Below are positions 17,367 through 24,802 of a stretch of 53,175 nt of DNA, piece after piece (position 1 is the first letter of the stretch; the number at the start of each line of letters is the position of its first letter). The stretch is from Spirulina sp. CS-785/01 (GTDB lineage: Bacteria > Cyanobacteriota > Cyanobacteriia > Cyanobacteriales > Spirulinaceae). The notes beneath the pieces were generated by a model. That model saw only the letters and a list, made by a program, of their open reading frames with translations. It did not search any database and had not been told where the DNA came from. Both the position numbers and the translations under genes were made by a program. The DNA is taken from assembly GCF_028330525.1 (NCBI RefSeq), contig NZ_JAQMSD010000207.1:1-53175 (forward strand), read 5' to 3'.

Positions 17367-17405
17367 GATTTTCTTGCCTCTGGTTTCGTAAAAAATCGTT
17401 TTATA

Positions 17406-17558
17406 TTATACATGGCGCGACTCTAACACCTGTAGAATATCATCTCGCGTCATTCCCCGTTTCACCAGCCTTAACAACTCAGCTACAAAGTCATCCATAT
17501 CCACAGGTTGGGGGGGGTCTTGGGGTTGGGGTTTACGAAACCATTTAAACCAGTTCAT
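17406..17558 (-). pseudogene. Truncated copy of the CHAT gene 5' end
   Basis: From the ATG at 17558 the first 50 codons repeat the N-terminus of the 1,017-residue CHAT protein (MNWFKWFRKPQPQ, then MDDFVAELLRLVKRGMTRDD), with a few substitutions and a 2-codon deletion. Homology stops at codon 50 (ESRHV versus ASRQV), and a stop codon follows in unrelated AT-rich sequence belonging to the toxin-antitoxin module. An open upstream extension to 17609 is only the shared leader. It is probably a relic of duplication. Expression of a 50-residue peptide containing the WFKWFR motif cannot be excluded. Confidence 0.85.
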
Positions 17559-17889
17559 CGCCAGAGAAATGCAGAGAGGACAGAGAGACTCTGGTTCATT
17601 GTAACGCAAGGAAACCTCCGTGGAAGTCCCCCAAGCCTTAACCCTCTTAACAAATAGCGCGAGTCCTGCCCAACTCAGCTAATTTAGATATAGCGAAGAA
17701 ACCCGGTTTCTGTGGTTAGTTATGTTCTTTCACTCAAACCTCTGAAAGAAACCGGGTTTCTCAATCCCAACGTAAGGGGAAAAACACTCAAGCAACTAAC
17801 CCGTTTTAACGGTCTTTTGCTCTTAGCCTTGGGTTTGAACCCAAGGCTTTAGGAGGGTTTCGCTCTCAGCCTTGGATTTTAACCCACAG
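17413..17889. repeat. Right copy of the segmental duplication, ending in degenerate palindromes
   Basis: This direct copy of 16201-16756 covers the CHAT start region, the leader up to AGCGAAGAAACCCGG, one AAACCCGGTTTC block (the left copy has two), a degenerate P1 (17798-17815) and P2 (17825-17848). A second, decayed P2 follows at about 17867-17889. The untranslated part (17559-17931) contains no visible gene. Confidence 0.82.
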
Positions 17890-17931
17890 TTCTCCTACAA
17901 TAGAGAAAAGGAATCTTTTAACTTTAAAACT

Positions 17932-18156
17932 ATGACCCAAATTTATCATTTAAAAGCAAGTGAGTTAGATGGTGATTTTCTAGAAATGCTGAAAGCAAAA
18001 TTTGGTGATAAATCTATTAAAATCATAATTTCAGAGGAAGATGAGACAGATTATTTGTTACAATCCCCAGAAAATAAGCAAAGATTATTACAAGCAATTC
18101 ACAATATAGAAAATCGAGAAAACTTAGTAGAAATCAATCTAGATGAGTGGGAATGA
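17932..18156 (+). CDS. Antitoxin partner of YoeB-like toxin
   Basis: A 74-residue acidic protein. Its second half (YLLQSPENKQRLLQAIHNIE) matches the toxin-binding tail of YefM-type antitoxins. The N-terminal half (MTQIYHLKASELDGDFLEML) does not look like the usual YefM/Phd DNA-binding fold. Its stop overlaps the toxin ATG (ATGA), so the two are translationally coupled. The ATG at 17932 is preferred over an upstream in-frame ATG at 17872 that lies in the P2 repeat. The role as antitoxin is inferred from position and the tail motif. Confidence 0.8.
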   Translation: MTQIYHLKASELDGDFLEMLKAKFGDKSIKIIISEEDETDYLLQSPENKQRLLQAIHNIENRENLVEINLDEWE

Positions 18157-18419
18157 GTCGCCAAATTATTTTTGAAGCCTCTGCTTTTGAAGATTTTAAT
18201 GAATGGGTTAAACAGGATAAAAAAATTTATCGTAAAATTCTTCAGTTAATTAAAGATATAGAGCGTTCTCCTTTTGAGAGATTAGGGAAACCTGAACCTT
18301 TGAAGTATGAACTTAGTGGGTATTGGTCAAGACGAATTAATAATGAGCATCGTTTAGTTTATCAAGTGACGGAGGGAGAAATTATTATAGTGGCTTGTAA
18401 ATATCATTATAGTAAATAA
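18153..18419 (+). CDS. Txe/YoeB family addiction module toxin
   Basis: An 88-residue RelE-fold toxin of the YoeB type. The C-terminal signature GKPEPLKYELSGYWSRRI, then NNEHRLVYQV and ACKYHYSK, contains the Glu, Arg, His and Tyr residues expected of the ribosome-dependent mRNA interferase active site. YoeB toxins cleave mRNA in the ribosomal A site. The ATG at 18153 overlaps the antitoxin stop, preferred over an in-frame GTG two codons earlier. The gene is intact and AT-rich relative to its neighbours, consistent with horizontal spread. Confidence 0.92.
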   Translation: MSRQIIFEASAFEDFNEWVKQDKKIYRKILQLIKDIERSPFERLGKPEPLKYELSGYWSRRINNEHRLVYQVTEGEIIIVACKYHYSK

Positions 18420-18778
18420 TATGGAGTTTTTTACCATAAGTTAAGAAAGAAACCCGGTTTCTCCTGTCTGCTTATCCCTAGTGTAAGGAAAGAAACCCGG
18501 TTTCTGTGATAGATTTTGCTGTTTTATCTAAGGTGTTGAAAGAAACCGAGTTTCTCAGCAAAATAACCCGTTTCAACGGGTTTTAGCTCTTAGCCTTGGG
18601 TTTGAACCCAAGGCTTTAGGGAGTTGGACGCATTCCTACTGTCAGGAAAGAAACCCGGTTTCTGTGATAGATTTTGCTGTTTTATCTAAGGTGTTGAAAG
18701 AAACCGAGTTTCTCAGCAAAATAACCCGTTTCAACGGGTTTTAGCTCTTAGGGTTTGAACCCAAAGCTCTAGACTCAA
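18420..18778. repeat. 158-bp tandem duplication of AAACCCGGTTTC/P1/P2 repeats
   Basis: The block starting AGGAAAGAAACCCGG at 18486 is repeated at 18644, a period of 158 bp, with about 105 bp identical. Each unit holds AGAAACCCGGTTTCT, AAACCGAGTTTCT, P1 (18565-18582 and 18723-18740) and P2 (18592-18615; the second copy has lost CCTTG). The array lies just downstream of the stop of the minus-strand gene at 18779. No gene was seen. Confidence 0.85.
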
Positions 18779-20512
18779 TTAATCAGAACAACCTACAGTA
18801 GGAAATTGAGAAAACATAGTTTTAGGATCAAGAGGAGGAGAAAAATAAAACCCTTGGCCCAATTCACAACCCAGCGTTTGCAAAATTTGAAATTGTCGCT
18901 GCGTCTCAATGCCTTCCCCAATCACATCTAATCCTAAACTATGGGCTAAAGTAATAATCGTCTTAACAATATCCAAACTCTTTTGAGACCCATCCATATT
19001 TTTAACAAAAGATTGGTCAATCTTTAAAGTATCAAGCGGTAAAGACTGTAAATAAGACAACGAAGAATACCCCGTCCCAAAATCATCAATAGAAAGCCGG
19101 ATATTTTGTTCTCGGAATCGCTCTAATAGACGCATCACCACCTCAGTATTGTCCATTAAAACACTTTCCGTAATTTCTAACTTAATCTGTGATCCCTTTA
19201 ACTTATAATGGCTTAATAAACGCTCTATATAGTCCGGTAACTCCACATTTAATAACTGAATTCCCGATAAATTAATACTCATAAAAAACGGGAATGATTC
19301 CGGATATTGTTGATGCCAATGGTGCAAGCGATCGCAAGCCTCCTGTAAAATCCATTCCCCCAACGGAAGAATCAACCCCGTCTCCTCCGCCACCGAAACA
19401 AAATGACTGGGAGAAATAATCCCTTTTTGGGGATGTTGCCACCGTAACAAGGCTTCAAACCCCGCCAACTTGAGCGTCTCTAAATTAAAAATCGGCTGAT
19501 AATATAAACGAAACTCCTGCTCTTTCAACGCCGTTTCTAACTCCGATTCCAGTTGTAACCGATTAAACACCGCCACCTGCATTTCCGGGTTAAACAGCAT
19601 CGTGTTATGCTTGCTAGTTTGCATCCTCGCGTAGTGCATGGCCGTATCGGCGGCCCGGAGGAAATCTTCCGCTTGGGAATAGTCTAAACTCGAAAGAGCA
19701 ATACCAATATGGGAATGAAAAGAGGCAATGGGGCGATCGCCCAACGAAAACTCTAACGCATCATGAAACTGTTCCGCCCGCTCCTTGGCCACCTCCGCAG
19801 TTTCCATCCCCGGCAAAAACAGCGCGAATTCATCCTTCCACACCCGCGCCAACATATCCTCCCCTGCCAAACATTCCCCCAGTCGTTTCACCCCCTGAAT
19901 GAGAAACTCCTCAGCCGTCACATCCCCAAACCCATACTTAATCACCTGAAACCGATTCAAGTCCAAAAATAACACCGCAAAGGACTCTCTCGCCTCAATA
20001 GCAGCACGAATCCGCTCCAAAATGGCATTTTGATTAGGTAAACCCGTCAACGGGTCATGATGGGCTAAATAATGTAAACTCGCCACCGCATTTTCTAACT
20101 GAGCTTGTTGTTGTCTCGCCTGACACACCAAAGACACCGTTTTCCGAATCGTGAGCATTAAATCCCGAAAATTAATCGGTTTCGTGAGAAAATCAAAAGC
20201 CCCTCGATTCATAGCCGTGCGAATATTCTCAATATCCCCATAGGCCGACACCACCACCGCTTTTAAAAAAGGATCAATTTTAGGAATCTGTTCCAACAAG
20301 GCAAACCCATCCATCCCCGGCATATTCAAATCCGTCAACACCACCGACACTTCTGGATGTTGGGCTAATTGTTCCATGGCCTCTACCCCATTGGTGGCAA
20401 AGAGAAACTGGAACTCACCTTTCTCTAAAGGGACTTGTAAACGTCGTTCAATGAGTCGCTGTAATTCAATTTCGTCATCTACAACGAGGATGGATGCGGG
20501 TTGGGATGGCAT
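18779..20512 (-). CDS. Response regulator with degenerate GGDEF and intact EAL domains
   Basis: A 577-residue protein: receiver domain (residues 7-125, phospho-acceptor Asp61 in VVLTDLNMPGMDG), a GGDEF-fold domain (about 145-310) and an EAL domain (about 320-565). The GGDEF signature reads VWKDEF (224-229), so diguanylate cyclase activity is unlikely. The EAL domain keeps its landmark residues: FEALLRW (EAL at 353-355), ITESVLMDN, IDDFGTGYSS and GEGIET. It should therefore hydrolyse c-di-GMP under control of receiver phosphorylation. Its start overlaps the 3' end of the histidine kinase gene by 34 bp, so that kinase is the probable phosphodonor. It is cytosolic; no membrane segments were seen. 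Confidence 0.92.
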   Translation of the reverse strand: MPSQPASILVVDDEIELQRLIERRLQVPLEKGEFQFLFATNGVEAMEQLAQHPEVSVVLTDLNMPGMDGFALLEQIPKIDPFLKAVVVSAYGDIENIRTAMNRGAFDFLTKPINFRDLMLTIRKTVSLVCQARQQQAQLENAVASLHYLAHHDPLTGLPNQNAILERIRAAIEARESFAVLFLDLNRFQVIKYGFGDVTAEEFLIQGVKRLGECLAGEDMLARVWKDEFALFLPGMETAEVAKERAEQFHDALEFSLGDRPIASFHSHIGIALSSLDYSQAEDFLRAADTAMHYARMQTSKHNTMLFNPEMQVAVFNRLQLESELETALKEQEFRLYYQPIFNLETLKLAGFEALLRWQHPQKGIISPSHFVSVAEETGLILPLGEWILQEACDRLHHWHQQYPESFPFFMSINLSGIQLLNVELPDYIERLLSHYKLKGSQIKLEITESVLMDNTEVVMRLLERFREQNIRLSIDDFGTGYSSLSYLQSLPLDTLKIDQSFVKNMDGSQKSLDIVKTIITLAHSLGLDVIGEGIETQRQFQILQTLGCELGQGFYFSPPLDPKTMFSQFPTVGCSD

Positions 20513-21675
20513 GGTAGAACAAGGGTGAATTCAGTAAAATCTCCAACAACTGAGTTTAGGGTAAGGCTTCCTCCATGTTGTAAAACCACAATATCATAAG
20601 CGAGGGATAAGCCCAGTCCTGTCCCTGCTCCTGGGGGTTTGGTAGTAAAAAACGGATTATAAATTTGTTCGGCGGTTTTTTCTGCAATACCGAACCCATT
20701 ATCACGAATACGAATGATGACGGTATTGTCCTCTTTTTGGGTACTTAGGGTAAGGGTGGGTTGAAAATCTGGGCTTGCCAGGGATTGTTGTTTTTGTTGG
20801 AGAGCATAACAAGCATTATGAATGATGTTGATAAAGGCTCGGTTAAGATCACCTGAAATTGCGTCAATACACCCCACCTCCTGATAGTCTCGCTGAAGGG
20901 TTAAGGTAAAGCCCGTCTCATTAGCCCGAAAGCTATGATAGGCCAGTTGTACACTTTGTTCGAGTAACCCATTAATATCAGTGGGTTGAAACGTCTCTTG
21001 GCCATCACTACGGGCCAGTTGCATCATGCTTTGGATAATTTTTTCGGCCCGTTGTCCATGTTGTTGAATGGCTTCTATGTCTGCTTGAATGGTGTTGAGG
21101 GTTTTTTGTAGATGTTCGGGTGCGGTGGAGGCCAAGTTCTGAGGCTCTTGGGTCAATTGTTCTAAACTGAGGAGGGCGGTTTCGGCATAATTGGTGACAA
21201 AATTGAGGGGGTTGCGCAATTCGTGGGCCACTCCGGCAGTGAGTGTGCCGAGGGAGGCCAGTTTTTCTTGGGCAATAATTTGCTGTTGGGCCTGTTGCAG
21301 ACGCAGATGGACCCGCACTCGCGCTAAAACGTCGGCTTCTTCAAAGGGTTTGGTGATGTAGTCCACTGCACCGAGGGAGAGTCCTTTAACTTTATCGACG
21401 GTTTCCGATAGGGCTGTCATGAAAATAACGGGAATATGCTGAGTGTCGGGGTTGGCTTTGAGGCGAGAACAGGTGCTAAACCCGTCTAATCCCTGCATCA
21501 TCACATCGAGTAAGATTAAGTCGGGGAGTTCTTCTTGGATTTGTTCGAGGGCTTCTTCTCCATCGGTGGCAATGGCAAGGTCAAACCCTTCTCTCATCAG
21601 GGTTTGGGAGAGAACTTTCAGATTTGTAGGGTTATCGTCCACAATCAAAACCAATGGCGGTTTTACGGTATCCAT
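20479..21675 (-). CDS. Receiver-histidine kinase (REC-HisKA-HATPase)
   Basis: A 398-residue soluble kinase with an N-terminal receiver domain (Asp57 in LILLDVMMQGLDG, conserved Lys in YITKPFEEADV). A coiled-coil linker follows, then a HisKA domain with His151 in AGVAHELRNPLN. The HATPase domain shows NAC..ALQ, RDNGFGI, FFTTKPPGAGTGLGLSLAYD and a terminal strand EFTLVLP. With no sensory domain of its own, it probably acts as a relay taking input through the receiver. It overlaps the REC-GGDEF-EAL gene downstream, implying translational coupling and a dedicated pair controlling c-di-GMP. The start MDTVKPPLVLIVDDN places the receiver normally. Confidence 0.93.
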   Translation of the reverse strand: MDTVKPPLVLIVDDNPTNLKVLSQTLMREGFDLAIATDGEEALEQIQEELPDLILLDVMMQGLDGFSTCSRLKANPDTQHIPVIFMTALSETVDKVKGLSLGAVDYITKPFEEADVLARVRVHLRLQQAQQQIIAQEKLASLGTLTAGVAHELRNPLNFVTNYAETALLSLEQLTQEPQNLASTAPEHLQKTLNTIQADIEAIQQHGQRAEKIIQSMMQLARSDGQETFQPTDINGLLEQSVQLAYHSFRANETGFTLTLQRDYQEVGCIDAISGDLNRAFINIIHNACYALQQKQQSLASPDFQPTLTLSTQKEDNTVIIRIRDNGFGIAEKTAEQIYNPFFTTKPPGAGTGLGLSLAYDIVVLQHGGSLTLNSVVGDFTEFTLVLPCHPNPHPSSL

Positions 21676-22049
21676 ACAGACCCAAGAGAGTGTGTAAATG
21701 GCAAGGTTTAATCCCCTTCTCTATCCTAGTTTAATTTAGCCACTCCCACTGAGTTATGCCAAGCAGAAAAGATGAATATTTACATTATCTTGACTTTGGG
21801 AGGGGAGAAATTCAGTGAATTTTGGGATTCTCTCTGGGGGAGGATATGTTATTTAGCGGTTTGTGGCCCGGTTTATAAAGATTCACTAAAAATTCGCCTA
21901 TTTGGCACAGGATTTTTAGGATCACTGCTTACACTGATCTTAGTTGCTTTGGCTCTGGGGGTTTGTCTCTTTGAGCCAGTTGAGCCATTTTCAAGGTTTA
22001 GTTATTTAGTTCTTTTTTTAAGTTAGTTTAAGTAAGCAAATTTAACATC
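21676..22049. other. Divergent promoter region
   Basis: This 374-bp gap separates the minus-strand kinase pair from the plus-strand kinase-like gene. An 84-codon plus-strand ORF (21772-22026) with one hydrophobic helix (GFLGSLLTLILVALALGV) is present. Its composition is unlike the neighbours and it has no recognisable family, so it is not annotated as a gene. Promoters for both directions should lie here. Confidence 0.4.
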
Positions 22050-23156
22050 ATGGTTAGTCTTGATCCTCTCGGTTTAGTTGTTATCTGTCTTGGTCTAGCT
22101 GTTGTGGTCAGTTATCCTCTGTCCAATGGGACTCCCTTGAATTGGCGGTTGCCTTGGGGGAAACAGACGGAAGAAGACGGTCCAAGGAGTGAACAGGAAT
22201 TGTATTTTCAAACTCTGATTCAAGGGATGCAAGTGGGGACGTTATTGCTGGATGCTCAAGGGATGATTTTGGTGAGTAATCCGGCGGCCTGTGAGCTTTT
22301 GGCGTTGCCGGAGCATCCTCAACAGAGGGGAGACTGGGGGATTCATCTCCAATGGTTACAAGAAGATGGGACGGTGTTGTCTGGGGAGGAGTTGCCGTTT
22401 CAAGTGGCGATCGCGCAACGGCAACCCGTCCGCAATCGGGTGATTCATCTGCAAACGGGAAGGCAACAACGGTGGTTGCAGGTGAATGCCGACCCCTTAT
22501 TAAATGCAGCCGGAGAAGTCACCCAAGTGGTTTGTACCTTTAACGAGATTACCACCTATAAACAGGTAGAACAGCAGTTGCGACAGTCGGAAACCCAAGC
22601 GAAACAAGCCAAAGATGCGTTTTTTGCCCAGATGAGTCACGAATTGCGCACCCCCCTCAATGCCATGTTAGGGTTTACGCAACTCCTCAACCGCGATCGG
22701 AGTTTATCCCCTCAGACGCAAGACTCCTTACACACCATTCATCAACATGGGGAACAGTTATTGAGCTTGATTAACGGCATCTTACGACAATCACGGGGCG
22801 ATCGGGAACAGATCTCTCGGTTTACTCAAGAGTTGCCTTTTCAGTCTTTCTTCTGGACTCCTCCGTCGCCCACCCTAGACGGGGAGTTGGGACAAACCGG
22901 AAATCCCCTGTCCTCCTCTGCTCAAAACGTCAGCGTGGGGTCCGTTGAGTCTCTCGATGAGATAGGGATGTCCCTGGCTTGGATGAAACAATTGCATTAT
23001 GCTGCGGCCCAAGGGAGTGATGAGCAGATTGTACAGTTAGTGGGGCAGATTCCAGAGGAGTATAGCGCGATCGGGCAACACCTCACCCAACTGGCCAACA
23101 ACTTCCAATTTGACCAAATTCTCCAACTCACCCACAGTGCCATCACCCCCCGTTAA
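22050..23156 (+). CDS. PAS-HisKA protein lacking the ATPase domain
   Basis: A 368-residue protein with an N-terminal hydrophobic segment (GLVVICLGLAVVVSYPL, probably a membrane anchor). A PAS domain follows (about residues 50-175, LIQGMQVGTLLLDAQGMIL), then a HisKA domain with intact H-box QMSHELRTPLNAMLGFTQLL (His near residue 199). The HATPase_c domain that should follow is absent. Instead the protein goes to a linker and a helical tail (MSLAWMKQLHYAAAQGSDEQ, then LTQLANNFQFDQILQLT). That tail resembles the C-terminal end of much larger cyanobacterial hybrid kinases. I infer an internal deletion of the ATPase and receiver parts. It could still dimerise with, or be phosphorylated by, another kinase. 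Confidence 0.85.
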   Translation: MVSLDPLGLVVICLGLAVVVSYPLSNGTPLNWRLPWGKQTEEDGPRSEQELYFQTLIQGMQVGTLLLDAQGMILVSNPAACELLALPEHPQQRGDWGIHLQWLQEDGTVLSGEELPFQVAIAQRQPVRNRVIHLQTGRQQRWLQVNADPLLNAAGEVTQVVCTFNEITTYKQVEQQLRQSETQAKQAKDAFFAQMSHELRTPLNAMLGFTQLLNRDRSLSPQTQDSLHTIHQHGEQLLSLINGILRQSRGDREQISRFTQELPFQSFFWTPPSPTLDGELGQTGNPLSSSAQNVSVGSVESLDEIGMSLAWMKQLHYAAAQGSDEQIVQLVGQIPEEYSAIGQHLTQLANNFQFDQILQLTHSAITPR

Positions 23157-23302
23157 CCCCGGCCCAAGAGAATCACAATTCCCATAGTCAACAACCCCAG
23201 TAAAACCACCTTCGGTAGAGGATCGGGAGTTGGCTTAGGATCAGGCTTCTTTTTCTGGACAGAGATTTCTAGCTCATCCTCTAGCTCAAATTTAATACTC
23301 AT
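23153..23302 (-). CDS. Small single-pass membrane protein (49 aa)
   Basis: A 49-codon ORF. The product has an acidic start (MSIKFELEDELEISV), a basic/proline linker (QKKKPDPKPTPDPLPK) and a single hydrophobic helix (VVLLGLLTMGIVILLG) ending in RG. The N-acidic, Pro-linker, C-terminal-helix architecture is typical of tail-anchored small proteins. Its stop overlaps the convergent stop of the kinase-like gene. The ribosome-binding site is weak and I recognise no family, so the call rests on composition and topology. Confidence 0.5.
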   Translation of the reverse strand: MSIKFELEDELEISVQKKKPDPKPTPDPLPKVVLLGLLTMGIVILLGRG

Positions 23303-23453
23303 GGTTGCTCAATTCTTGTCACTCTACTCACTCCTCTAGCAAAAGTACGAACTTTTATGCACATTTCCCCAAATTCGGGAAAATGCCTGATAGGATCAAA
23401 CTCATTGACTCTGCCCTGAGTCAGTCTTCTTTCAGAGTGGGACAAACTCAAAA

Positions 23454-24404
23454 ATGTGGGAAATTGTTACCGTTTTTGCCATCTTTGTGATTAGTTTGGC
23501 AGTTTTAATCAAATCTTCGGACTTTTTTACCGAAGCCGCCGAAAAAATTGGAATTATCCTAGGATTTAGTCCTTTTATCATTGGGGTGACAATCGTTTCT
23601 ATTGGTACATCACTACCCGAATTAATTTCTTCTTTATTTGCCATCTGGGAAGGCTCGTCAGAAATTATTTTAGGCACAGTGGTGGGGTCAAACATCGCCA
23701 ATATCTTCCTAATTGTAGGCATTGCCTCAGTGATTTGTAAAAAAACTTTGACCATTAGTTATGACTTAGTAAGCGTTGATTTACCCTTATTTGTCGGCTC
23801 GGCCTTTCTCCTCAGCTTAATTGTCCAAGATGGCCATTATCGTGTATATGAAGCCTTATTATTAATTGCTGCTTACATTCTTTATATCATCTATACCGCC
23901 AGAAATAGTCGAGAAGAATTAACCGTAGATACAGAAGTCAGCGAAAAATCCTCGAAACTTTTGAGCCGAGAATTTATCATTTTATTGATTGCAGGAGTAG
24001 GTATTTTTCTAGGGGCAAGATTTACAATTTTCTCCGTCATTCGACTCTCCGAAATGCTCGGCGTTGCCCAAGAATTAATTGCGATCAGTTTTGTAGCCAT
24101 TGGCACATCGTTACCCGAATTAGCCGTAACCATTTCTGCCGCTCGTAAAGGTCGCCCTGAAATTGCGATCGGAAATGTTTTAGGATCAAATATTTTTAAC
24201 TCCTTCATGGTAATGGGAATTCCTCGTTTCTTTGGAGGATTTATGATTTCAGAAGCCATTACAGAACGAGAATTATTTGTCATGTTAGGCGGAACATTAT
24301 TACTATTTTTTGCCACTCAAGATAAAAAAATGACCCGTTGGGAGGGCGGGTTATTTTTGATTTTCTACGCCTGGTTTATTGGCAAAATATTTGAATCCTT
24401 TTAA
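23454..24404 (+). CDS. CaCA family Ca2+/cation antiporter (YrbG-like)
   Basis: A 316-residue membrane protein with about ten transmembrane helices arranged as two inverted halves. Each half carries the family alpha-repeat: VSIGTSLPELISSLFA followed by GTVVGSNIANIFLIVG in the first, and VAIGTSLPELAVTISAA followed by IGNVLGSNIFNSFMVMG in the second. The conserved Glu of each TSLPEL binds the transported cation. Members exchange Ca2+ or related cations for Na+ or H+ across the cytoplasmic membrane. Its length is normal. The start MWEIVTVFAIFVIS gives the first helix directly. Confidence 0.94.
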   Translation: MWEIVTVFAIFVISLAVLIKSSDFFTEAAEKIGIILGFSPFIIGVTIVSIGTSLPELISSLFAIWEGSSEIILGTVVGSNIANIFLIVGIASVICKKTLTISYDLVSVDLPLFVGSAFLLSLIVQDGHYRVYEALLLIAAYILYIIYTARNSREELTVDTEVSEKSSKLLSREFIILLIAGVGIFLGARFTIFSVIRLSEMLGVAQELIAISFVAIGTSLPELAVTISAARKGRPEIAIGNVLGSNIFNSFMVMGIPRFFGGFMISEAITERELFVMLGGTLLLFFATQDKKMTRWEGGLFLIFYAWFIGKIFESF

Positions 24405-24802
24405 TTAAAATTTGCTGGAAAACTGTTAAATTGCTGATCTAGCATTTTCATTAGAGTTGTAAACTGACTTGTAAGGCATTGGGAACAGGGAATAGGGAGC
24501 AGGGAACAGAAAATTAGGCACACAGGACTTTTTGGTTTTCAGTGCAACCCCTGATCGGGTTTTATGTTTCATTTGAAAACGCTGTAGGGTTATTTGTTGT
24601 TGGTTATTCGTTGTTGGTTCTTGGTACTTTGTGTAACTCCCTAACTATCAACTATACACGATAAACTTCCCAATCTCCCCACTCTCCCAACTTCAGACAC
24701 TGGTTACTGCTGACTGGTTACTGCTTACTGCTTACTCCATTCCCAAACCTTTTGTTACACTGAGAATCAGGGCAAATTTAAAAAAACAGCAAAACAAACA
24801 TT
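24405..24802. other. Intergenic region with short degenerate repeats
   Basis: This 398-bp gap contains GGGAACAGGGAATAGGGAGCAGGG units (24480-24505 area), ATTTGTTGTTGGTTATTCGTTGTTGG repeats (24590-24620 area) and TGGTTACTGCTTACTGCTTACT units (24700-24735). These are simple repeats common between cyanobacterial genes. No ORF or RNA was recognised. The tldD promoter should lie in the last ~70 bp. Confidence 0.5.

Noticed and set aside
21772-22026. 84-codon ORF with a hydrophobic helix before the kinase-like gene
   Set aside because: It has no recognisable family, composition unlike the neighbours and no clear ribosome-binding site. It was left as a remark in the intergenic entry.
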